From positions 186,001 through 250,000 of the forward strand of contig NZ_JAFICC010000006.1 of NCBI RefSeq assembly GCF_017833415.1: a DNA stretch of 64,000 bases, read 5' to 3'. The notes below the pieces were generated by a model. It made no database searches and was not told where the DNA came from. It saw only the letters and a program-made list of their open reading frames with translations. The translations under genes and the position numbers were made by a program. Shown here piece after piece: positions 8,560-17,154 of this stretch. The number at the start of each line of letters is the position of its first letter. The first letter of the stretch is position 1. Source of the stretch: Flavobacterium sp. 1355. GTDB taxonomy: Bacteria > Bacteroidota > Bacteroidia > Flavobacteriales > Flavobacteriaceae.

Positions 8560-9267
8560 CTATATATTTACTACAGTTCCTATATTTTCGCCTTCGCAGA
8601 TTTTTAATAAATTTCCAATTTTGTTCATGTCAAAAACAACGATTGGCAATTTGTTTTCCTGGCTTAATGTAAATGCGGTTGTGTCCATTACATTTAATCC
8701 TTTTTTCAGAACATCATCAAAAGAAATAAAATCAAATTTTACAGCCGAAGCATTTTTTTCAGGATCAGAATCGTAAACACCATCAACACGTGTTCCTTTT
8801 AAGATAACATCGGCATTGATTTCGATTCCTCTTAAAACAGCAGCAGTATCAGTAGTAAAATAAGGGTTTCCAGTTCCTGCGCCAAAAATTACAATTCTTC
8901 CTTTTTCAAGGTGACGATCTGCTCTTCTTTTAATATATGGTTCTGCAATAGATTCCATTTTTAAAGCAGTCTGAAGACGGGTTTTCATTCCTTTGTCTTC
9001 AAGAGCACCCTGTAATGCCATTCCATTAATTACAGTAGCAAGCATTCCCATATAATCGCCTTGTACTCTATCCATACCGGCACTTGCACCCGCAACGCCC
9101 CTAAAAATATTTCCTCCTCCAATTACAATAGCAATTTCTACTCCTTTACTATGAATCTGCTTAATTTCTTCAGCATATTCGGCTAATCTTTTTGGGTCAA
9201 TACCATATTGCAAATCACCCATCAAGGCCTCGCCGCTAAGTTTTAGAAGAATTCTTTTATATTTCAT
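8560..9267 (-). CDS. pyrH: UMP kinase (uridylate kinase)
   Basis: 235 residues, the normal length for hexameric bacterial UMP kinases of the amino-acid kinase fold. Motifs are [13 protein letters not shown] at the N-terminus, [10 protein letters not shown] (phosphate loop), [16 protein letters not shown] and [14 protein letters not shown]. It phosphorylates UMP to UDP with ATP and is usually activated by GTP and inhibited by UTP. It is the first gene of a probable pyrH-frr operon, with a perfect TATATTTG -7 box just upstream at 9290-9297. Confidence 0.97.
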   Translation of the reverse strand: MKYKRILLKLSGEALMGDLQYGIDPKRLAEYAEEIKQIHSKGVEIAIVIGGGNIFRGVAGASAGMDRVQGDYMGMLATVINGMALQGALEDKGMKTRLQTALKMESIAEPYIKRRADRHLEKGRIVIFGAGTGNPYFTTDTAAVLRGIEINADVILKGTRVDGVYDSDPEKNASAVKFDFISFDDVLKKGLNVMDTTAFTLSQENKLPIVVFDMNKIGNLLKICEGENIGTVVNI

Positions 9268-9289
9268 TTGTGTGTTGCGTTAATTTGTG

Positions 9290-9297
9290 CAAATATA
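9290..9297 (-). promoter_or_regulatory. -7 promoter box (TATATTTG) of pyrH-frr
   Basis: The reverse strand reads TATATTTGC 22 bp before the pyrH ATG, an exact match to TAnnTTTG. The leader would be short, about 15 nt. Confidence 0.6.
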
Positions 9298-9429
9298 GAC
9301 ATATTCTGATTTTTAAAAATAATGTTTTGAAAAAATAATTTTGGAGCTTATTTCTCCTGAATATGACAAAAGTCATTCTCATATCTTTCTAAAATGTGTA
9401 TTTTTATTGTACCAAAAAAACAAGAAAAT

Positions 9430-10047
9430 ATGAAAAGTATTGTAGCCAAAGCACTATTCAATAGTCACTCTTATTCTGAATACCGAAAATTAGTTACCGA
9501 TTTGTTGTCTGAGGGAAAATCAACCGGAGAGCAGCAATCTGAAAGTTTGACACATTACACCAGTTTGAATGAGGCCAGAATGAATCGTCTCGAGAAAACC
9601 ATTAAAGTTTCTGATGAGACATTAGAGAAACTTCAAAACCTGAAGAATCATTATATCTGGCTCGTTATTTCTGAGGGCTGGTGCGGTGATGCTGCTCAAA
9701 TACTTCCGATTTTGAATAAAATGGCTGCAGGTTCCAATAAAAAAATCGATCTGCGAATTGTTTTAAGAGATGAAAATGATGATTTAATGAGCCAGTACCT
9801 GACAAACGGCGGCAGAGCAATTCCTAAAGTTATTGTAATTTGTAAAGAAGCCGGAATTGTGAGAACTGACTGGGGACCAAGACCAAAAGGAGCAACAGAA
9901 TTAATGGCCAATTATAAAAAGGAATTTGGTGTAATTGATGAAAAAATCAAAACCGATCTGCAATTATGGTATTTGGCCGACAAGGGAATTTCTGTTCAGC
10001 AGGAATTACTTGAAATTATGGAGAAAATAAAATATAATCGATTATAA
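9430..10047 (+). CDS. Thioredoxin-fold protein with a single active-site cysteine
   Basis: 205 residues from ATG 9430 (MKSIVAKALFNSH), preferred over an ATG 12 codons upstream because A-rich sequence sits directly before it. The central region WLVISEGWCGDAAQILPIL is a thioredoxin-like active site in which CxxC is replaced by CGDA. GGRAIPKVIVI supplies the conserved cis-Pro region and WGPRPKG follows. Bacteroidota proteins of this kind (Thioredoxin_9-like) are common and uncharacterised. With only one active-site cysteine it is unlikely to be a classic dithiol reductase. No signal peptide is visible, so it is probably cytoplasmic. It is divergent from pyrH and appears monocistronic. Confidence 0.8.
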   Translation: MKSIVAKALFNSHSYSEYRKLVTDLLSEGKSTGEQQSESLTHYTSLNEARMNRLEKTIKVSDETLEKLQNLKNHYIWLVISEGWCGDAAQILPILNKMAAGSNKKIDLRIVLRDENDDLMSQYLTNGGRAIPKVIVICKEAGIVRTDWGPRPKGATELMANYKKEFGVIDEKIKTDLQLWYLADKGISVQQELLEIMEKIKYNRL

Positions 10048-10254
10048 TTCTTTGGTGATAAATTTATCAAAAACAATGGTTTTTGATGTAATTCATTGAA
10101 AGCAAAGATTATACATTATTAAAAATTTAAAAAAATATTTTTTTTAATGTAAAATTTTGTATCTTGCTGAAGATCCCACCTCTATTATTTATTTTTTGAT
10201 TTACTCTTTTTATTGGTGTTTATTTAATCTTTAACAATTAAAAAATGCACTATT

Positions 10255-10332
10255 ATGAAAAAGTTATTCGAAAGGTTTTATGATTATTTTTCGGTATTTT
10301 TATTTGGAGGAAAAAACATTCCACATTATTAA
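10255..10332 (+). CDS. Putative 25-residue aromatic-rich peptide (orphan leader or small protein)
   Basis: A short ORF, MKKLFERFYDYFSVFLFGG and then KNIPHY, has five Phe and three Tyr in 25 residues. It lies alone in a 359-bp gap between convergent genes and is followed 36 bp later by a strong hairpin with a T-run. The bases before the ATG are A-rich, as expected for Bacteroidota translation starts. No structural gene follows on the same strand, so if it is an attenuation leader it has lost its operon; it could otherwise be a small protein or part of an sRNA. Coding is inferred from context and composition only. Confidence 0.4.
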   Translation: MKKLFERFYDYFSVFLFGGKNIPHY

Positions 10333-10368
10333 TCCGTAAGAATCAGGTATTAGCAAATTAAGGAGTTG

Positions 10369-10408
10369 GCACATTACTAAGGTTATTTGTAATGTGCTTA
10401 ATTTTTTT
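10369..10408 (+). terminator. Rho-independent terminator after the small ORF
   Basis: GCACATTAC (10369-10377) pairs perfectly with GTAATGTGC (10389-10397) and is followed by TTAATTTTTTT. The T-run is on the plus side only, so it serves a plus-strand transcript and overlaps the truB stop codon. It supports an independent short transcript in this gap. Confidence 0.75.
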
Positions 10409-11099
10409 AGTCTAAAAGACTTTCTTCAAATAATGTGATGTCAATAGCATTTTTCACATCATAATCACCAATTTTTGTTCGGCGCAAAACCGTTAAGTGA
10501 GAACCAGAATTCATTGCTTTTCCAAAATCATACGCGAGAGAACGTATGTAAGTGCCTTTGGAACATACTACTCTAAAATCTATTTCCGGTAATGCAATTC
10601 TTGTAATTTCAAATTCGTGAATTGTAGTTTTTCTGCTTTCAATTTCAATACTTTCTCCGGCACGTGCATGTTCGTACAAACGAACACCGTCTTTTTTAAT
10701 AGCAGAAAATATTGGCGGTTTCTGGTCGATTTCGCCCAAAAATTGTTTGACAGTTTCATGAATCAAGCTTTCATCGATATGTTCTGTTGGATAAGTCTGA
10801 TCGATTTCTGTCTCTAAATCATAAGATGGAGTAGTGGCCCCGATATAAAAAGTCCCTGTATATTCTTTAGCTTGTCCTTGCAGTTCAGAAATTCTTTTGG
10901 TGAATTTTCCTGTGCAGATTAACAATAAGCCAGTGGCTAAAGGATCTAAAGTTCCGGCATGACCAATTTTGAACTTTTTTGGAAGTCCGACTTTATTAAT
11001 TAAAAGGTATTTTAATTTATTGACTGCTTGAAACGAACTCCATTTTAAAGGTTTGTCTATCAATAAAACCTGTCCGTTTAAATATTCTTCAGGAGTCAT
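10407..11099 (-). CDS. truB: tRNA pseudouridine(55) synthase
   Basis: 230 residues. The catalytic aspartate is in KIGHAGTLDPLATGLL (TruB motif II). Other matches are LLIDKPLKWSSFQAVNKL at the N-terminus, KPPIFSAIKKDGVRLYEHAR and CSKGTYIRSLAYDFG. It isomerises U55 in the T-loop of tRNAs. The length fits the short TruB form without a PUA domain that is usual in Bacteroidota. The start codon overlaps the stop region of uppP at 11099, so the two are translationally coupled. Confidence 0.96.
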   Translation of the reverse strand: MTPEEYLNGQVLLIDKPLKWSSFQAVNKLKYLLINKVGLPKKFKIGHAGTLDPLATGLLLICTGKFTKRISELQGQAKEYTGTFYIGATTPSYDLETEIDQTYPTEHIDESLIHETVKQFLGEIDQKPPIFSAIKKDGVRLYEHARAGESIEIESRKTTIHEFEITRIALPEIDFRVVCSKGTYIRSLAYDFGKAMNSGSHLTVLRRTKIGDYDVKNAIDITLFEESLLD

Positions 11100-11896
11100 T
11101 ATATAATGGTAAGCGGGTGAATGAAAAAGTGAATCAGTAACAAAATGATTCCGGCTATGATTCGGTAATAACCAAAAACTTTAAAACCATTCTTAGTCAA
11201 AAATCCGATGAAAGTTTTAATGGCTAAAAGGGCTACAATAAAGGCAACCACATTTCCAATAATTAACAAATTAGTCTGGTCGTGAGATAACTCAAATCCG
11301 GCTTTATAATAATCGTAGCATTTTTTTACAGTCGCTCCCAACATTGTTGGAACTGCTAAGAAAAATGAAAATTCTGCTGCTGTTGTTCTCGATAATTTTT
11401 GAGACATTCCGCCCACAATAGTCGCGCCGCTTCTGGAAACTCCGGGAATCATAGCAATACACTGAAATAATCCAATTTTAAACGCTTGCAGATAAGTGAT
11501 TTCCTGCGAAGTGTCGGCTGTGTTTGGGTTGTTGAACCATTCGTCAACTTTTAATAAAATAATTCCGCCTATTAAAAGAGAAATAGCAACCGTAACGGGA
11601 TTTTCTAATAATCCGTCGATAAAATCACCTAACAATAATCCTAAAACTACTGCAGGAATAAATGCAACCAAAAGTTTAAAGTAAAAATCAAGCGTCTGAA
11701 AGAAACGTTTGAAATATAATACAACAACAGAAAGTATAGCACCAAGCTGAATAACAATTGTAAAAAGTTTAGTAAAATCGTCGTGTGCAATTCCAAAAAA
11801 AGAAGAGGCAATAATCATATGCCCGGTTGAAGAAACAGGCAGAAATTCTGTAATTCCTTCAATAATAGCAAGAATAATAGCTTGTAATGTGTTCAT
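11099..11896 (-). CDS. uppP: Undecaprenyl-diphosphate phosphatase
   Basis: 265 residues with about eight membrane helices. The two BacA/UppP signatures are present: [14 protein letters not shown] near residues 14-27 and [13 protein letters not shown] near 150, carrying the catalytic Glu, Ser and Arg residues. It dephosphorylates undecaprenyl diphosphate to recycle the lipid carrier for peptidoglycan and other polymers, and gives bacitracin tolerance. It sits between DUF3098 and truB on the same strand, in the ftsX-DUF3098-uppP-truB order common in flavobacteria. Confidence 0.96.
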   Translation of the reverse strand: MNTLQAIILAIIEGITEFLPVSSTGHMIIASSFFGIAHDDFTKLFTIVIQLGAILSVVVLYFKRFFQTLDFYFKLLVAFIPAVVLGLLLGDFIDGLLENPVTVAISLLIGGIILLKVDEWFNNPNTADTSQEITYLQAFKIGLFQCIAMIPGVSRSGATIVGGMSQKLSRTTAAEFSFFLAVPTMLGATVKKCYDYYKAGFELSHDQTNLLIIGNVVAFIVALLAIKTFIGFLTKNGFKVFGYYRIIAGIILLLIHFFIHPLTII

Positions 11897-11958
11897 GGAG
11901 AATTTTAGATTTCAGATTTTAGATTTCAGATTGTTTAATTAAAATCTAACAAATCTAT

Positions 11959-12210
11959 TTATTTAGATTTTTTGAAAATAGAATAAATAGTGATTCCAAA
12001 ACCAATTAGCACAGTTGTTGGTGCTAAACGGATACGTCTAAAACTAAAAACATCTTCATTAAAAACATTTGGATTATCACTTCCTCCACCAGACATTAAA
12101 ATAAACCCAAGAGCGATAACGCCAATTCCAATTAATAAGATTTTGTAATTAATCCCGTCAAAAAGGAATTCATGCTTTTGTTGTTGTTCTTCTTTATTAT
12201 TGTTTTTCAT
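11959..12210 (-). CDS. DUF3098 small membrane protein
   Basis: 83 residues with two membrane helices (about 26-42 and 63-79) separated by a loop containing SGGGSDNPNVFN and ending FRRIRLAPTTVLIGF. This matches the DUF3098 family, found in Bacteroidota directly after ftsX and before uppP, as here. The Gln/Glu/Lys-rich N-terminus is presumably cytoplasmic. The function is unknown; the neighbourhood suggests a role linked to cell division or envelope synthesis. Confidence 0.85.
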   Translation of the reverse strand: MKNNNKEEQQQKHEFLFDGINYKILLIGIGVIALGFILMSGGGSDNPNVFNEDVFSFRRIRLAPTTVLIGFGITIYSIFKKSK

Positions 12211-12290
12211 TGTTGTTTTTTTGTCAGCCTGAGCGAAGCCGAAGGCATTTTGTTTTTAAAATCTAAAATCTAAAGTCAGCAAATCTAAAA

Positions 12291-13166
12291 TTAATAGAGA
12301 TCATCTGTTCTTAAATTAAGAAAACGTTGTGTAGCAAAGTGTGTACTTACCCAGGTAATTAAAATCCCTAATCCGAAAACGGCCAGTAAAACCAATCCTA
12401 TTAAAACCTTGTCCTCTAAAATTCCTAATCCCGGAAAATTAGTTTCTACATAAAATAAAACTCCTATCAGGGCAATAATCGCCAAACCGGAACCCAGCAT
12501 TCCTAATTTTACACTACGCATAACAAATGGCTTACGAATAAACGATTTTGTAGCGCCCACCATTTGCATTGTTTTAATGATGAATCGGTTAGAGTGTATA
12601 GATAATCGCAATGAACTATTGATTAATAACACCGCAATTACAGTAAGAAATCCGCTGATGATCAAAATCCACATACTTACTTTTCGGATATTATCATTTA
12701 CCAGATTTACTAATTGTTTGTCGTAAACAATATCAGAAATCATAATGTTTTGACGTAAACGGCTCTCAATTTTAGCGATGCTGTCTCTCTCAACATAATC
12801 AGCTTTTAAATGAATATCATAAGAATTCAATAAAGGATTTTCTCCTAAAAACGTTAGAAAATCCTCGCCGATAATGTCAGTATGCTCTTTTGCAGCTCTT
12901 TCTTTAGTTACATAAACATAAGATCTTGCAAAAGGCGCTCTCTTCAATTCGGTATTAAATGCTTTTATAACACTATCATTAGCTTCGTTTTTAAAGAAAA
13001 CTGTCATTGCGATTTTTTCTTTAAAGTCATCTGCCAGTTTTTTAGAATTTATAATAAATAAGCCTAGCACCCCCAAAAGGAACAATACCAGAAATACACT
13101 TAATACAACCGAAAAATAAGAGGAAATTAACCTGCGTTTTTGAAATTTATCAAAGTTAGAACTCAT
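12291..13166 (-). CDS. ftsX: Cell-division ABC transporter permease FtsX
   Basis: 291 residues. One N-terminal helix (about 16-40) is followed by an extracytoplasmic domain (about 45-165) and three further helices, the standard FtsX topology. The motif TMQMVGATKSFIRKPF matches the conserved permease loop MxLVGAT. FtsX partners the ATPase FtsE and controls peptidoglycan hydrolases at the septum; ftsE is not next to it here. It heads the run ftsX-DUF3098-uppP-truB. A dispersed-repeat fragment (GTCAGCCTGAGCGAAGCCGA) lies at about 12224-12243, between it and DUF3098. Confidence 0.93.
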   Translation of the reverse strand: MSSNFDKFQKRRLISSYFSVVLSVFLVLFLLGVLGLFIINSKKLADDFKEKIAMTVFFKNEANDSVIKAFNTELKRAPFARSYVYVTKERAAKEHTDIIGEDFLTFLGENPLLNSYDIHLKADYVERDSIAKIESRLRQNIMISDIVYDKQLVNLVNDNIRKVSMWILIISGFLTVIAVLLINSSLRLSIHSNRFIIKTMQMVGATKSFIRKPFVMRSVKLGMLGSGLAIIALIGVLFYVETNFPGLGILEDKVLIGLVLLAVFGLGILITWVSTHFATQRFLNLRTDDLY

Positions 13167-13381
13167 AGTCTGCTTAAATTATGTGGTAAAAATAATAAAG
13201 AATTTCTTTATTTAAAGTTAATAACGAACTTTTATACTATAAATGTACAATTCTGCTTGTAATAAAAAGTAGGTTTAACCGCAAAGTGAGCAAAGTTTTT
13301 TTATTCTTTAGTTTTATAATGATCTGGTGGAAAATCTTAGCACCTTAAAATCTTAATCTCTCAGAACCTTATTATACTGAA

Positions 13382-13729
13382 TTAAAATTTCAGATTTTGC
13401 GTTTCTTTCTCAGCAAATTCTTTAATACGTTTTTCAATTTCATAAAAAACAGCAATTGCTTTTTCGCCGGCGTCAGTCAGTCTTGCGCCACCGCCGCCTT
13501 TCCCGCCAAGAAGTTTTTCAACCAACGGATTTTCCGCACGCTGATTCATTTCCTCAACCAATTGCCAGGCCTGGCGATAAGACATTTTCATTTCTTTTGC
13601 TGCATTGGTAATTGAGCCCGTTTTCCGGATATTTTCAAGAAGCCAGATTTTTCCAATTCCAAGAAACGCACCTTCAGCTTCCTCAATCCAGACGCGGACT
13701 TCAATATTGTATTTCTTGTTTTCTGCCAT
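13382..13729 (-). CDS. ModE/LysR-type winged-helix regulator (N-terminal domain only)
   Basis: 115 residues. The segment LENIRKTGSITNAAKEMKMSYRQAWQLVEEMNQ is the helix-turn-helix of ModE-type molybdate regulators, followed by the wing VEKLLGGKGGGGARLTDAGEKAI. The molybdate-binding (TOBE) half is absent, as in many short ModE-like proteins. Effector and targets are unknown; no molybdate genes are nearby. It is encoded alone, divergent from leuS, with a gap of about 240 bp. Confidence 0.85.
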   Translation of the reverse strand: MAENKKYNIEVRVWIEEAEGAFLGIGKIWLLENIRKTGSITNAAKEMKMSYRQAWQLVEEMNQRAENPLVEKLLGGKGGGGARLTDAGEKAIAVFYEIEKRIKEFAEKETQNLKF

Positions 13730-13972
13730 TTATTTTGAGGATAAATAAGTATAATGCTTGTACAATAATACGTGTTTTTACTTAATCTAAAATACGTAAT
13801 TTATTATTTTATTTGTTTGTCAATGAAATAGCTTTGGTACAATGCGCAATAAATGTAAATTTGCGATCTTAAAACTTAGAACCTTAGTTACTCAGTAACT
13901 TAGCAACTCAAATAAAAATGACTTGAGTAAGCGAAAGCATGACTCCATTAAAATAAAAATATAAAACAACGA

Positions 13973-16861
13973 ATGAAATACAATCCAAACGAAATAGACG
14001 CCAAATGGCAGAAGTATTGGGCAGAAAATCAAACTTTTGCTGCTGAAAACAATTCTGAAAAACCTAAGCATTATGTATTAGATATGTTTCCTTATCCATC
14101 TGGTGCGGGATTACACGTAGGGCATCCGCTGGGATATATTGCTTCAGATGTATATTCTCGTTTCAAAAGACATCAGGGATTCAATGTTTTGCATCCAATG
14201 GGTTATGACAGTTTCGGATTGCCGGCAGAACAATATGCGATTCAGACAGGGCAGCGTCCGGAAGATACAACACGTGTAAATATTGACGGAGGAGTAGATA
14301 AAGAGGGAAAACAAATTGCCGGGTATAGAAAACAATTAGATAAAATAGGGTTTTCTTTTGACTGGAGCCGTGAGGTACGTACGTCAAATCCTGATTATTA
14401 CAAACATACGCAATGGATTTTTATTCAGTTATTTAATTCATGGTATTGCAGAAAAGAAGGAAAAGCATTTGATATTGCTACTTTGACTGAAGTTTTTGCA
14501 GAAGAAGGAAACGCTTTGGTAGAAGCCGTTTGCGATGATAATGTTGCCATTTTTTCTGCAGCAGAATGGAATTCATATTCTGAAGAAGAAAAAGAAAAAA
14601 TCCTTTTACAATACAGATTGACTTATTTGGCAGAGACAGAAGTAAACTGGTGCCCTGGTTTAGGAACTGTTTTGGCCAATGACGAAATCGTAAACGGAGT
14701 TTCTGAGCGCGGAGGATTTCCTGTTATTCGTAAAAAAATGACACAATGGAGCATGCGAATTTCTGCTTATGCAGAACGTTTGCTTCAGGGGTTAAATGAT
14801 ATCGACTGGAGTGAAAGTATTAAAGAATCACAAAGAAACTGGATCGGAAAATCGGTTGGTGCAATGGTTTCTTTTAAAGTTATTTCTTCGAATGTCACTC
14901 TGAGCGGAGTCGAAGAGCAACCCGTGATTTCTGTTTTTACAACAAGACCAGATACAATTTTCGGAGTAACTTTTATGACTTTGGCACCAGAGCATGATTT
15001 GGTAGCAAAAATTGTAACTGCTGATCAAAAAAATGCCGTTGATGCCTATATCGAAAAAACTGCAAAACGTTCTGAGCGTGAGCGTATGGCCGATGTAAAA
15101 ACCATTTCGGGTGTATTTACGGGAGCTTATGCCGAACATCCTTTTACAAAAGAACCAATTCCGGTTTGGATAGGAGATTATGTTTTGGCAGGTTACGGAA
15201 CTGGCGCTGTAATGGCGGTTCCTTGTGGAGACGAGAGAGATTATGCTTTTGCAAATTTCTTTAAAGGTCAAAACGGAATGCCGGAAATCAAGAATATTTT
15301 TGATAAAGACATTTCTGAGGCTGCTTTTGGAGCCAAAGAAGGATTTACATTAGTAGATTCTGATTTCTTAAATGGATTAAATTATAAAACAGGAACTCAA
15401 AAAGTAATTGCTGAGTTAGAAAAAATTGGTCAGGGAACCGGAAAAACAAATTACCGTTTGCGTGATGCTGTTTTCTCCCGCCAGCGTTATTGGGGAGAAC
15501 CTTTCCCGGTTTATTATGTAAATGGTTTGCCAAAAATGATTGCAGCAGAACACTTGCCAATTATTTTGCCTGAAGTAGAAAAATATTTACCAACCGAAGA
15601 TGGTTTGCCTCCGTTAGGAAACGCAACAATCTGGGCTTGGGACACCAAAAACAATGAAGTAGTTAATACTGATTTGGTTGATAATAACGAAATTTTTCCT
15701 CTGGAATTGAACACCATGCCAGGTTGGGCGGGAAGTTCATGGTACTGGATGCGCTATATGGATGCACACAACAAAGACAGATTTGCCAGCAAAGAAGCTT
15801 TGGCTTATTGGGAAAGTGTAGATTTATATATTGGCGGAAGCGAGCACGCAACGGGACACTTATTGTACTCTCGTTTTTGGAATAAATTCTTAAAAGACAA
15901 AGGTTTTGCTCCAACCGAAGAACCATTCAAAAAACTGATTAATCAGGGAATGATTTTGGGAACTAGTGCGTTTGTTTATAGAATTGAAGGGACAAATAGT
16001 TTTGTATCTAAAAATAAAATCGGAGATCAGAAAGTACAGCCAATTCACGCCGATGTTTCAATGGTTAATTCTTCTGACGAACTAGATGTTCAAAAATTCA
16101 AAGCGTGGAGAGAAGACTATGCTGATGCTGAATTCATTTTAGACGAAAACGGAAAATACATTGTTGGCCGCGAAGTCGAAAAAATGTCGAAATCAAAATA
16201 CAATGTTGTAACGCCGGATGATATTTGTAATGAATATGGTGCTGATACCTTACGTTTGTACGAAATGTTTTTAGGTCCGTTAGAGCAGGCAAAACCCTGG
16301 AATACTGCCGGAATTTCCGGAGTTTTTGGTTTTCTTAAAAAATTATGGAGATTGTATTTTGATGATAACGGTTTAATCGTAAACAACGACGAACCAACAA
16401 AAGACAACTTAAAATCATTGCATAAAACAATCAAAAAAGTGGCAGAAGATATTGAGAGTTTCTCTTTTAATACTTCTGTTTCTCAGTTTATGATTTGTGT
16501 GAATGAATTGTCAACTCAAAATTGTCATTCAAGAGCAATTCTTGAACCCTTAGCCATTTTGGTTTCGCCGTACGCACCGCACATTGCAGAAGAATTGTGG
16601 TCACAATTGGGACACAAAGAATCAATTTCAAAAGTTGCTTTTCCTGTTTTTGAGGCAAAATATTTAGTAGAAACCAATAAAGAATATCCGGTTTCTTTTA
16701 ACGGTAAAATGCGTTTCACAATCGAGTTGCCTTTGGATTTAACTGCTGCTCAAATTGAAGAAATCATCATGAAAGACGAGAGAACCCAGAAACAATTAGA
16801 CGGAAGAACTCCAAATAAAGTGATTATTGTTCCGGGTAAGATTATCAATTTGGTAGGTTAA
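13973..16861 (+). CDS. leuS: Leucyl-tRNA synthetase
   Basis: 962 residues. The class I HIGH motif appears as HVGHPLGY near residue 45 and the KMSKS loop as KMSKSKYN near 737. The CP1 editing domain contains the threonine-rich TTRPDTIFGVTFMTLAPEHD. An anticodon-binding domain follows. A bacteroidotal insertion lies just before KMSKS. One oddity stands out: residues about 307-315 (NVTLSGVEE) are encoded by a sequence identical in style to the dispersed TGTCAnnCTGAGCG repeat (14893-14916), at the boundary where the editing domain begins. The reading frame is intact, so the enzyme should work. A terminator hairpin follows. Confidence 0.97.
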   Translation: MKYNPNEIDAKWQKYWAENQTFAAENNSEKPKHYVLDMFPYPSGAGLHVGHPLGYIASDVYSRFKRHQGFNVLHPMGYDSFGLPAEQYAIQTGQRPEDTTRVNIDGGVDKEGKQIAGYRKQLDKIGFSFDWSREVRTSNPDYYKHTQWIFIQLFNSWYCRKEGKAFDIATLTEVFAEEGNALVEAVCDDNVAIFSAAEWNSYSEEEKEKILLQYRLTYLAETEVNWCPGLGTVLANDEIVNGVSERGGFPVIRKKMTQWSMRISAYAERLLQGLNDIDWSESIKESQRNWIGKSVGAMVSFKVISSNVTLSGVEEQPVISVFTTRPDTIFGVTFMTLAPEHDLVAKIVTADQKNAVDAYIEKTAKRSERERMADVKTISGVFTGAYAEHPFTKEPIPVWIGDYVLAGYGTGAVMAVPCGDERDYAFANFFKGQNGMPEIKNIFDKDISEAAFGAKEGFTLVDSDFLNGLNYKTGTQKVIAELEKIGQGTGKTNYRLRDAVFSRQRYWGEPFPVYYVNGLPKMIAAEHLPIILPEVEKYLPTEDGLPPLGNATIWAWDTKNNEVVNTDLVDNNEIFPLELNTMPGWAGSSWYWMRYMDAHNKDRFASKEALAYWESVDLYIGGSEHATGHLLYSRFWNKFLKDKGFAPTEEPFKKLINQGMILGTSAFVYRIEGTNSFVSKNKIGDQKVQPIHADVSMVNSSDELDVQKFKAWREDYADAEFILDENGKYIVGREVEKMSKSKYNVVTPDDICNEYGADTLRLYEMFLGPLEQAKPWNTAGISGVFGFLKKLWRLYFDDNGLIVNNDEPTKDNLKSLHKTIKKVAEDIESFSFNTSVSQFMICVNELSTQNCHSRAILEPLAILVSPYAPHIAEELWSQLGHKESISKVAFPVFEAKYLVETNKEYPVSFNGKMRFTIELPLDLTAAQIEEIIMKDERTQKQLDGRTPNKVIIVPGKIINLVG
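14893..14916 (+). repeat. Dispersed repeat fragment translated inside leuS
   Basis: TGTCACTCTGAGCGGAGTCG and the following bases match the TGTCAnnCTGAGCG motif seen in non-coding repeats at 2617-2690 and 12224. Here it is in frame and codes for VTLSGVEE in LeuRS. Recognition rests on these within-window copies. Confidence 0.6.
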
Positions 16862-16897
16862 CCAAAATTTTAAATACTAATCCCGAAACCTCGGGAT

Positions 16898-16942
16898 AAA
16901 TTCCAAATTCCAATTTTACGATTGGAGTTTGGAATTTTTTTT
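16898..16942 (+). terminator. Rho-independent terminator of leuS
   Basis: AAATTCCAAATTCCAAT (16898-16914) pairs with ATTGGAGTTTGGAATTT (16921-16937) with one G-U pair, followed by eight or more T. A small hairpin ATCCCGAAACCTCGGGAT lies just before it. Confidence 0.8.
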
Positions 16943-16952
16943 TGCACCGATT

Positions 16953-16981
16953 TGTCATCCTGACGGAGGAAGGATCGCAGG
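16953..16981 (+). repeat. Dispersed repeat TGTCATCCTGACGGAGGAAG at the 5' end of the hydrolase gene
   Basis: TGTCATCCTGACGGAGGAAG followed by GATCGCAGG resembles a short intergenic repeat common in Bacteroidota. It ends about 6 bp before the open frame of the alpha/beta hydrolase, where a start codon and signal peptide would be expected. Confidence 0.5.
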
Positions 16982-17154
16982 CGTAAGCATGTCTAAATGT
17001 TTTTGCTCAGACAAAATCATATCCTTTTGAAGTTATAAAATCAGGAAAAGGAAAACAGTCCATAGTATTTATTCCGGGTTTTGCTTCTTCCGGAGAAGTC
17101 TGGAATGAGGCAAAAGCCAATTTCGAAAAGAATTTTACTTGTTATACCCTTACA

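Noticed and set aside
13866..13972. Possible leucine leader peptide before leuS
   Set aside because: The only ATGs give two- or three-codon frames and there is no terminator hairpin between them and leuS.
14828..15271. Minus-strand ORF of 147 residues inside leuS
   Set aside because: Shadow of the LeuRS editing domain in another frame; no motifs and no plausible start context.
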